This document shows, one piece after another, positions 17,888-25,270 of a stretch of DNA of 64,000 nucleotides. The notes below the pieces were generated by a model that saw nothing but the letters and a program-made list of their open reading frames with translations, was not told the DNA's origin and did not search any database. The stretch spans positions 1,674,001 to 1,738,000 of the forward strand of contig NC_007650.1 of assembly GCF_000012365.1 (NCBI RefSeq), in the 5' to 3' direction. Source of the stretch: Burkholderia thailandensis E264. Its GTDB lineage: Bacteria > Pseudomonadota > Gammaproteobacteria > Burkholderiales > Burkholderiaceae. The first letter of the stretch is position 1. Every line of letters starts with the position of its first letter. The position numbers and the translations under genes are program-made.

Positions 17888-18272
17888 AGACAGGCCTGGG
17901 TGAAAGATGCGATCGGCAACCGATGTTTTTGCGGCGACATCAGACACGCGCGCCCGATACTCCACAGCGCGAGTCGATTTCTCTCCGCTGCTCGGGGAAT
18001 CTATTTTCAGCAGCGTTATCCGCCAGATACGGCTTTCCAATTACACACGTACAGGCGGAAATTATTTTTACAATTCCCCCCAAATTCCATCCAACTCATT
18101 CTCACATTTAAATACTAAAAATCAATCTCGATGAACAGCCCCTCTTGCACTCAAAATCGCCGTTCATTGCGAGTCTTTATCAGCATTCATCGTCAGAACG
18201 GATTACGGCCTCCCTTAAAAAAGACCGAGCCGCGCCGCTCCTTTCGCCCGCCACCCGCCATTCGCCAAAGGC
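17888..18272 (-). pseudogene. Second, heavily decayed immunity-gene copy (inverted)
   Basis: Read on the minus strand, this stretch is homologous to the immunity pseudogene at 18617-19096. Matching pieces in order are GEWR (against GEWW), LFIEIDF then a stop (against LFIEITF), VIGKPYLADNAAENRFPEQ (against AIGKPDFSDGAAANGFPDD) and, after a one-base frameshift, LALWSIGRACLMSPQKH (against LALWRVKNARLMLEQKH). The DNA agrees codon by codon in these blocks, so this is not chance. Several stops and at least two frameshifts break it. Similarity stops at about 18272, six bases before the toxin remnant begins on the other strand, which suggests a rearrangement joint. Confidence 0.6.
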
Positions 18273-18277
18273 GTGTC

Positions 18278-18620
18278 ATGGGGCGCCCATACGAGAACAC
18301 GTGGCGCGTAGGCGATCACGACGCCAATCTCAATGGGAAGCGGGCCGACCTAATCGAGGCGAAGTGAACCGGTAAGAACGGTATTGCGAAAGAGTCGCCC
18401 CCTATATTCCCGAGCACGAATTCCACAACGAGCCCCAAATTTTCGATCAGGCGGGCAAGCTGCTCGAGCTCAATGCCACTTCCGGCGAAAGCGCGGTTCG
18501 TTATACAGTGTCGAAGGCAGAAATCTTACGCAGCAATCCGTGCCGTATCTCCGACAGAAATGCAGGACGGACATTGAAGCGCCTGGCATTTACCACGAAA
18601 AAGAATGTGAGGGTGTATGA
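18278..18620 (+). pseudogene. Remnant of a polymorphic-toxin C-terminal domain
   Basis: Three open pieces in different frames make one broken protein. It starts MGRPYENTWRVGDHDANLNG and runs to GKRADLIEAK, then meets an in-frame TGA. It continues TGKNGIAKESP, shifts frame at a CCCCC run near 18397, and goes on as YIPEHEFHNEPQIFDQAGKL and ESAVRYTVSKAE. A further shift leads to the last piece, which ends GIYHEKECEGV with its TGA overlapping the ATG of the next gene. The order (polar start, acidic and Lys residues in ADLIEAK, then an aromatic YTVS strand) looks like a restriction-endonuclease-fold toxin tip as found on Rhs and CdiA proteins. That is inference from pattern, not a matched family. 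Confidence 0.55.
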
Positions 18621-19096
18621 GCGACTTCATCAAGATTGCAAGGATTGCAGCGGAAATCGACTGGAAGTGGGACGGCGAGTGGTGGATGAGCGAGGTCTCT
18701 CGGCTGGGTTTCAAGCAAGAGAAATCCAGCGCGGGCCTGGAAATTCACTCCGATCCTGAGGGCAATGCGTAGCGAGCCTGCATCAAGGACGGAAAGATAC
18801 TCTTTATTGAAATCACATTTAAAAAATTCGTCGATGTCGAATCGCTGTCCGTATCTGAGTACGAGGACAAGGTGGATGAATTTTTCGCCAAGTTCGAAGC
18901 GGCCGTTGCCGAATTGACGCCTGCGATCGGCAAGCCGGACTTCTCGGACGGCGCCGCGGCGAACGGTTTCCCCGACGATCAAGAGGCGAATTGGCTTGCG
19001 CTGTGGCGTGTCAAGAACGCGCGCCTGATGCTGGAGCAGAAGCACGAATCCCGAGAATTTCCATTCCGGCTTTGTTTCGTGATCGCGCCTGTCTGA
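18617..19096 (+). pseudogene. Immunity gene with an in-frame amber stop
   Basis: The frame starts at the ATG overlapping the toxin remnant's stop (ATGA) with MSDFIKIARIAAEIDWKWDG. It is interrupted by one TAG at 18770-18772 (codon 52) and then runs on, in the same frame and with normal composition, to a TGA at 19094-19096. Without the TAG it would be a 159-residue acidic protein, typical of an immunity protein that overlaps its toxin gene. The remainder contains LFIEITFKKFVDVESLSVSE and WLALWRVKNARLMLEQKHES. No other lesion is visible, so the loss is recent or the codon is suppressed. The immunity role is inferred from position, size and acidity. Confidence 0.6.
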
Positions 19097-19407
19097 TCAT
19101 TACCGGAGAACCGTCGCCGCAGCTTCCGCAAGGCACGCACAATCGCTCGTATGCGCTTACGGATGGCTGTTATCCGTTGGGAATGACCACATGGCGCGTC
19201 GTTCGGCGCGGAACGCGATGCGGCGAGTTGCGGCGAGTTGCGGCCCCGGCGTAGCACCCGGTTCGGCCACGCCTTCATTCGGCCACGCCTTCAAGTTGCG
19301 CGAAGCTTCGGCATCCCGGTTTCACCTTGCTCGCCGCGCCGAGCGCAGCGGCCCCGTCTCGCATCAGGCGAAACAGGCCACGTGGCCGGATGCGTCGCCG
19401 TACATGC
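19097..19407. other. Intergenic scar with short tandem duplications
   Basis: No gene seen. Two small tandem repeats occur: a 10-base unit GCGGCGAGTT (twice, near 19222) and a 16-base unit TTCGGCCACGCCTTCA at 19262-19277 and 19278-19293. They fit a region that has collected small duplications between the toxin scar and the live Rhs immunity gene. Confidence 0.4.
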
Positions 19408-20001
19408 TCAATCCACAATCACCATGCCCGGAATCTTTTCCAGCAACGGCCTCAAGGCATCCCGGTCGACCTTGTATTCCTTGGCAAACACCTCGGCATC
19501 CCCAAAAATCGCGTTGCACCGCGGGGAATTGTTCGTATAGACGCCCATTCGAATCCCCATGTCGGCCGGCCACGCCTGCGAAGTGACATAGTCCCTTGCG
19601 AGATACGGGTTGACGATCGTAAACCGCGGCCATACCGGGAACCCGATTCGCTCGGGATCGCATTCGAAGACCCGTGAATCGCATACCTTCGCCTGTGAAA
19701 AATCGCAATCCAGCGCCTTGCCCGGCAGCGATTCGCTGTTGTTTCCGAAATCGCATCCGATGAAAGTACCGGTGAACTTCACGCCATTGAAGATCACCCG
19801 GTCGAACTGGAAATTCTTGAGCGCCTTTCTCTGGTTGAATACGCCGCCGACCATCTCGGTATTGCTGGCGATCAGCGAACGAGTCGTGCAGTCGGAATTG
19901 ATCGTGCAATTCTCGAGCCTGAGGTTGGGCCCGAGCGTATGCACCTCCTTTGCATCCAGCTCTATAACCGAATCGCTGATGACCTGATTCCTCAGCTTCA
20001 T
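19408..20001 (-). CDS. Putative immunity protein with pentapeptide-like beta-helix
   Basis: A 197-residue acidic protein lying 9 bases after the Rhs toxin stop codon, the usual place for its cognate immunity gene. Residues about 10-115 are made of imperfect five-residue repeats (for example LENCTINSDC, FDRVIFNGVKFTGTFIGCDF), which predict a right-handed quadrilateral beta-helix. The last 80 residues (from about DPERIGFPVWPRF) are a separate globular part. Pentapeptide proteins can mimic DNA, which would suit neutralising a DNA-acting toxin, but this is inference. The gene is lower in GC than its core-genome neighbours. Confidence 0.65.
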   Translation of the reverse strand: MKLRNQVISDSVIELDAKEVHTLGPNLRLENCTINSDCTTRSLIASNTEMVGGVFNQRKALKNFQFDRVIFNGVKFTGTFIGCDFGNNSESLPGKALDCDFSQAKVCDSRVFECDPERIGFPVWPRFTIVNPYLARDYVTSQAWPADMGIRMGVYTNNSPRCNAIFGDAEVFAKEYKVDRDALRPLLEKIPGMVIVD

Positions 20002-20010
20002 TCCGCCTTC

Positions 20011-23000
20011 CTAGAAAGTGATCATTCTGAAAACAACATCGGACATCCGCATCGCGTGCGCATCCATGTTGCTCTTGCTACCCGACATGATGTCATAACT
20101 CAACCCCGTATTCGGATCGACCGCATCGACTCCCACGCGATTCCAATCCAGATCCATCCCCGCGATGTCCGGATCGCTCTTGACCTGGGATTCGATCCAG
20201 CGCCCCTTGGCCTGCTGCTGAAGCAGGTTCGCGCGCCAGTATTCGCCCGATGCTCGAGCGCTTTCGATCGCATTGCTTTCCGCCGGCGTGAGATTCGACG
20301 TGTTCCAGCGGGCAGCAGCGTTGTCCGTCGCATCCTGGAGCTTCTTTCCGATCGGGTCCGATTCCGGAATGACCTCCGTCGGATTCTTGCCTTTCGGGAC
20401 GTTCCAGCGTTGACCGTCGTAATCGATCTGCTTGTTGCCCGCCCGATGGTTTCTCACCGTATCGTATCCCTGCAGACCGAACGGATCGCCCCACTGCATC
20501 GGATCATGCACGTAAGCGTGCGTTCGCAACCCGCCCGCCAGCCCCACCGGATCGGCGCTGAGATACTGGCCGGTCGATGGGTCGTAGTAGCGGTGCAAAT
20601 TGTAGTGCAGCCCGCTTTCCTCATCTGCCCACTGCCCCGGGAATCGCAATTCGCAGTCTGGCGGATCGAATTCGTCACTATCCCGATGCCCCAATCGCAA
20701 TTGCTCTCGCACCGCGCTACGAAGCGAATCACGCCCGTCGTCGCCGGCCGTGTCGCCCCATGCCGTCCGCCGCGCGCGCCACAGCGCCCTGCCGTCGCTG
20801 CTGTACAGCGTATGCGGCGCGCCATTGGGATCACAGGCGAGCGGATACCACTCGCTCGTTTGCGGATCAGGTTGATCGTCGAAGCGCAGCCGTTCCTGAG
20901 CAAGCGGTATGTGGGTGCTCGGCCGATAATGCCAACGCTGGATATCGTGCCGCGATCCGTCGCGCTCGTCATAGGTTCGCCAGGCCTCGATCATTCGGCT
21001 TCCGCACCACAAATAGGCGGCACGCTTCAAACGGTTCCGGCGGCCCCCATGCGTGCAAACCTTGCTGATGCGCCGGCCAAACGCGTCGTAGCGATACGCC
21101 CAGCGTTCGCCGCCGGGTGTCGTCACTTCTCTCAGGCGGTCGAAATCGTCCCAGCGATACCGCCATGAGCGCGGACGGAAGCCGTCGCGCAGTTCGGTGC
21201 GCGCGACCATGCGCCCACGCGCGTCGTATTTGTAGACGTTCGGCCCCGCACTGATCAGTTGATCGCCCAGGTAGTCATGCGTGCGGATTTCGCCGCCATC
21301 GATCTGCTGCTCGACCACATGGCCGAGCGCGTCGTATCGGTAACGCTCCCGAGCGCTTCGACTTTCGGTGCGCTCGTGGTAAGCGTCGACCATCTGGCCG
21401 CGAGCGTCGTACCGCCAGCGGCCCGCTTCGACAGGCAGGCCCTTGCGTTCTTCCTGCATGCCGACGCAGTGGCCCGCGACATCCCATTCGTAATGCCGGG
21501 CGCGCTGCGGGCCAAAGGCTTCGGGCGCGACCTCGTCGTGCCAAGGCAGCGCCCCGAATACCTGCGAGGTCAATTGGCTTCGCGCGTCATGCGCCTGCCG
21601 TTGCGCAAAACCGTCCGGATAGCGATCCGCCCATTCCGGTTGCCAGTTCCGCCGTTGCTCCGTCGGCAAATAGCGGCGATGGCTTTCCCGGCCGAGCACG
21701 TCGTAGCCGAAGCGGAATTGGTGGCCGTTGCTCTCGATCACGTCGAGCTGGCCGGCGAGATCGTACTGCCAACGCGTCTGCCCGCTCGGCGTACCGAGCG
21801 ACGCGGGCCGCCCCATCACGTCATATTCGTAACGGATCGCCTGCCCGCTCTGGCTTTCCTCGATCAACCGGAATGCGTCGTCGTATTCCAGGCATACGTC
21901 GTTGTCGGCCCGCCACGCATCCGCGTCATCGCTACGCTCCCAAACCTGGGCTCGGGTCAGTTGCCCGCGCGATCCCCAAGCGAACGTATGCTTCTGCAGC
22001 GGCCCGGCAAGGGAAATCAACCGGTCGTATGCGTCATATTCATAGCGCAGCACGACGCCGTCCGGCAGATGCTTCTCGGTGACCTGCCCTAGCCGGTTAC
22101 GCACATATCGCGTGCAGCGCCCGCGCCAATCCGTTTCGGCGATCACTTGTCCCGCGGCGTCCCGCTCCAACGTCCATCGCTGCCCCAGCGCGTTCGTCAC
22201 ACCCGTCAGGCGGGCAGTGCCATCGCGATGATATTGCGTGACCGCCCCCGACGGGTCCGTGACGCTCGCCAGCAAATCGAATGCGCCCCACGTATAGCGG
22301 ATGCCATGTCCCAGCGGATTCACCGCCTCCCGCAACATGCCTTCCGAGTCATAGTGAAAGCGCGCGATTGCGCCGTCCGGGTACGTCACGCTGCTAAGCG
22401 CTTCGCGCGGATTGGACGGGCCCGGCTCATAGCCATAGACCGTCCGATGACCGGCCGCATCGGTTCGGCTCCTCAGTCGGCCGTATCGATCGCGGTCGAG
22501 ATGGGTGTGCCGGCCGAGCGGATCGGTCCATCTGTCGGGACGCCCTGCTTCATCATGGCGCCATGCGTACGTCGCGCCATCGGGATCAGTCCGGCTGACG
22601 AGCAGGCCACGCGGGTCGTATCGAAAACGCGTCTCGCCTGACGGCCCCTCGAACGCCACCAGATTGCCCTCTGCGCTGAAATGCCAGCGCAGCGCGCCGA
22701 ACGGATCGGTTCGCTCGATCAACTGCCCGGCCCCATTCCATCGATATCGACTCTCCCGTCCGTAGACGTCGATGACTTTCACGGGGCGACCGCGCGCGTC
22801 GTAACGGTACTGGCTGACTCGGCCGATCGGGTCCGTCCGCGCGCTCAGCCAGCCCCGCTCGTCGAAACTGGCATGCATCACCCGGCCCAGCGGGTCCTGC
22901 GACCGAATCAGCCGGTTCTGCGCATCGAACCAGCGTTGATGCCGGTGCCCGAGCGCGTCGATGTACGTCGTCCGCCGTTGCTCGTCGTCATACTCGAAGC

Positions 23001-24672
23001 GATCGTCGTACAGCGCGGTATTCGTGCGCGTGGCGATCACCCTTGCCCGCTCGTCATAGCGCAGCGCAACCTCGGTGGCGCCGCTGTCGCGCCAGTGATT
23101 GAGCCAGCCCTCGTCGGTATAGCCGAAATGAAATTCGCCCTGGAAGCGGCTATGAACGTCGGTGAGGCGCTTGCCGTCGAAACGATAGCGGACCAGTTCG
23201 CCCTCCCCGCCCGGCCGCTCCGACACGCTCTGCAACAGCCCGCGGGAATCGCAGGTGACCCACAGCGTCATCCCGCCGCTGTGCCGCACCGTGCATAGCC
23301 GGCCGAGCGCGTTGTACTCGAAGTCGATCGTGTTGCCGTTGCGGTCCTCGATGCGGGTCAGGCGGGCGACGTCGTCCTCGGCATGCGCCGGCTCGAAAAT
23401 CAGCGATTGCTGCGAGCGCTCGTCGAAAACGACGGCCCGCGCGCGATTGCCGTGCAACGCGTAGTGCGGCGCCCAGAAGTTGATCGCGTTGAACGGCTCG
23501 TGCGGAACCGGATACACGAGTTGCTGGCCATCCGCGTCGAAGAACGTGACGGTGGCCGGGCCGTCCGCCGGCCGCCGATATCGCAGGCGCTGCGACCAGT
23601 TGCTGATCCACCTGTCGCCGAGCAGCCCCTCGACCGGCTGCCGCCCCGCGTACGCACGGGAAATCGTGAGCGGCAGCACGTGCGGCCACGTGAAATCCGT
23701 CCGGTAGTCGGCGTAATCGCCCGTCGCCATGTCGATCGGCTCGCCGAGCAGCTCGCGCAGCACGCCGTCCAGCAAGCCGCCTTCCTTGGTCGCCGAACGC
23801 ATCATGATGACGTCGGTGGCCGTCAGCACCAACTGCTCGAGAAGCGACACGTTCGCGTCGATCTTGCCGAACGTGCCGGTCGTCTCGTCCGCGCTGATCG
23901 TCGTGCAGCCTTCCTGAATGACCGCCGAGCACGTGATCTTGTGGCCGATCCGCGCGAGCGGCAGGCCGTTGACGGATACGGTCAGGCTGCCCTGCGCGAT
24001 CTGCGGCGGAGGCGTGCCGGGGTCCTTGCTGCATGTCACCGGGTCGGTCACGCGGGCAACCCGCGCCCCTTCGAACGAGACGTTGGGCGAGCCGTCCGCG
24101 ATCGCGCCCGTCACCGAGCCGGTATGGCCGATGCCCTTGGCCACCGCCGCGCCGACGAATCCGCCCACCGCGCCCGAGACGAACCCGACGACGAACGGGC
24201 CGGCCGCCGCGATGGCGACCGCGGCGGCGCCGCCCGTCGCCACGATCGCGGCCGCCGCGGCGGCAATGGCCACGCCGACCGCGATCCCCGCCAGCAGGCC
24301 GGTCAGCGCGCCGATGAATGCGTTCTCGTGGACGATCTTGTGTCCGACGCGAGCCGGCGCCTTGCCGGGCTTCGCGACCGCCGGAAGCCCCATCTTGCCC
24401 AGCACCCATGTGACCGGGCGGTCCGCGCCGACCGCCTCGGCGAGCGCGCCGCCGAGCATCGCGCCGCCAAGCGGCGCGATCACGCGCCCGGCGAAGCACT
24501 GGAACGTGCCGGCCGCCCACGCGCTCGTCCCGGCCGCCGTGACTTGCGCCGCGTTGATCGCGAGCCCCATGTTGGACACCGTCTGCACGGCGTCCGCATT
24601 GCTGCCTCGTTGCGCTAGCGCCGCGAGCTTCTGCCGGCTGTCCGGCGGCGCGCTACTCTGCACTTCGCCCAT
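20011..24672 (-). CDS. T6SS Rhs effector: prePAAR transmembrane region, PAAR, Rhs cage, C-terminal toxin
   Basis: A 1553-residue secreted toxin. Residues 1-190 hold a prePAAR-type segment and two long hydrophobic stretches (about 119-150 and 152-181) rich in Ala and Gly. A PAAR spike domain follows (VTDPVTCSKDPGTPPPQIAQG, SVNGLPLARIGHKITCSAVI), then the Rhs shell with the entry sequence PIDMATGDYADYRTDFTWPH and many YD repeats (YRYDARGRPVKVID type). The core ends with the conserved PVGLAGG...DPFGLQG cleavage motif at about residues 1385-1402. The last 151 residues are the variable toxin tip, with GRWIESQ, GVDAVDP and YDIMSG segments; I do not recognise the family, but a nuclease fold is possible. 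The Eag chaperone gene lies 51 bases upstream, the immunity gene 9 bases downstream. Confidence 0.92.
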   Translation of the reverse strand: MGEVQSSAPPDSRQKLAALAQRGSNADAVQTVSNMGLAINAAQVTAAGTSAWAAGTFQCFAGRVIAPLGGAMLGGALAEAVGADRPVTWVLGKMGLPAVAKPGKAPARVGHKIVHENAFIGALTGLLAGIAVGVAIAAAAAAIVATGGAAAVAIAAAGPFVVGFVSGAVGGFVGAAVAKGIGHTGSVTGAIADGSPNVSFEGARVARVTDPVTCSKDPGTPPPQIAQGSLTVSVNGLPLARIGHKITCSAVIQEGCTTISADETTGTFGKIDANVSLLEQLVLTATDVIMMRSATKEGGLLDGVLRELLGEPIDMATGDYADYRTDFTWPHVLPLTISRAYAGRQPVEGLLGDRWISNWSQRLRYRRPADGPATVTFFDADGQQLVYPVPHEPFNAINFWAPHYALHGNRARAVVFDERSQQSLIFEPAHAEDDVARLTRIEDRNGNTIDFEYNALGRLCTVRHSGGMTLWVTCDSRGLLQSVSERPGGEGELVRYRFDGKRLTDVHSRFQGEFHFGYTDEGWLNHWRDSGATEVALRYDERARVIATRTNTALYDDRFEYDDEQRRTTYIDALGHRHQRWFDAQNRLIRSQDPLGRVMHASFDERGWLSARTDPIGRVSQYRYDARGRPVKVIDVYGRESRYRWNGAGQLIERTDPFGALRWHFSAEGNLVAFEGPSGETRFRYDPRGLLVSRTDPDGATYAWRHDEAGRPDRWTDPLGRHTHLDRDRYGRLRSRTDAAGHRTVYGYEPGPSNPREALSSVTYPDGAIARFHYDSEGMLREAVNPLGHGIRYTWGAFDLLASVTDPSGAVTQYHRDGTARLTGVTNALGQRWTLERDAAGQVIAETDWRGRCTRYVRNRLGQVTEKHLPDGVVLRYEYDAYDRLISLAGPLQKHTFAWGSRGQLTRAQVWERSDDADAWRADNDVCLEYDDAFRLIEESQSGQAIRYEYDVMGRPASLGTPSGQTRWQYDLAGQLDVIESNGHQFRFGYDVLGRESHRRYLPTEQRRNWQPEWADRYPDGFAQRQAHDARSQLTSQVFGALPWHDEVAPEAFGPQRARHYEWDVAGHCVGMQEERKGLPVEAGRWRYDARGQMVDAYHERTESRSARERYRYDALGHVVEQQIDGGEIRTHDYLGDQLISAGPNVYKYDARGRMVARTELRDGFRPRSWRYRWDDFDRLREVTTPGGERWAYRYDAFGRRISKVCTHGGRRNRLKRAAYLWCGSRMIEAWRTYDERDGSRHDIQRWHYRPSTHIPLAQERLRFDDQPDPQTSEWYPLACDPNGAPHTLYSSDGRALWRARRTAWGDTAGDDGRDSLRSAVREQLRLGHRDSDEFDPPDCELRFPGQWADEESGLHYNLHRYYDPSTGQYLSADPVGLAGGLRTHAYVHDPMQWGDPFGLQGYDTVRNHRAGNKQIDYDGQRWNVPKGKNPTEVIPESDPIGKKLQDATDNAAARWNTSNLTPAESNAIESARASGEYWRANLLQQQAKGRWIESQVKSDPDIAGMDLDWNRVGVDAVDPNTGLSYDIMSGSKSNMDAHAMRMSDVVFRMITF

Positions 24673-24723
24673 GAGATCCAGCTCCTCGCCAAGTGACCGG
24701 AAAAACGGCGTCGCCCCGCGGCA

Positions 24724-25164
24724 TCACGAAGCGGGAAGTTGCGCGCTCCGGTGAAATCTGAAGCTCGCCAACGCCGCGCCGATCGCGTCGCGAACGCCGT
24801 CCGGCAGTCGGCCGGGGCTCGTGTAGGTCAGCGCCAGCACCAGCGGCGCGTCGAGAGCGATCACCGCCATCTGGTGGATGAGCAGGTCGTCCTTGTTCCA
24901 GGTAAAGGCGAGAAACTGGCAGGGCCGCCCGTCCAGCACGCCCGGCTCGTCGCGCTGCATCTGCAGACCGCTCAGTTCCTTCCGGTATTTCGCGCGCTGC
25001 ACGTCGACGTAATCGGCGAACTCGACGCCATAAGGCAGCTCGTCGCGCGTCAGCACGAGGTTGCTTCCCGTCACTTCCGCCATGGCCGGCAGCAACGCAT
25101 TGACGCTGCGGTCCAGCCACTGGCCGGGCAATTCCAGATGTCCTTCGTTGACCGAGTAGCGCAT
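24724..25164 (-). CDS. Eag-type T6SS effector chaperone (DUF1795/DcrB-like)
   Basis: A 146-residue protein of the DcrB/DUF1795 fold (starts MRYSVNEGHLELPGQWLDRS, then a beta-rich domain with QFLAFTWNKDDLLIHQMAVI). These Eag (EagR/EagT) proteins bind the transmembrane segments and PAAR region of Rhs and related effectors, stabilising them before loading on VgrG. The ATG at 25164 was preferred to an upstream start since that adds only Arg-rich residues. It sits between vgrG and the rhs gene in one direction, the expected order. Confidence 0.88.
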   Translation of the reverse strand: MRYSVNEGHLELPGQWLDRSVNALLPAMAEVTGSNLVLTRDELPYGVEFADYVDVQRAKYRKELSGLQMQRDEPGVLDGRPCQFLAFTWNKDDLLIHQMAVIALDAPLVLALTYTSPGRLPDGVRDAIGAALASFRFHRSAQLPAS

Positions 25165-25270
25165 GTCAGGTCTCGATGTCGATGTCGATGTGGCGCGTGC
25201 CGACGCACGCGGAAAAAGGCCGTCGCGACGGGCGCGGCCATCCACAGCCCGCGGCCCGCCGCCCGGGCGG

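Noticed and set aside
17602..17940. 112-codon minus-strand frame as a real gene
   Set aside because: Its first codons are the decayed end of the second immunity copy (MSPQKHRLPIASF), and the rest has irregular composition; I keep only the 66-codon alternative frame at low confidence.
23150..24520. 456-codon minus-strand frame inside rhs
   Set aside because: It is a second frame of the rhs gene; the PAAR and YD-repeat frame is unbroken.
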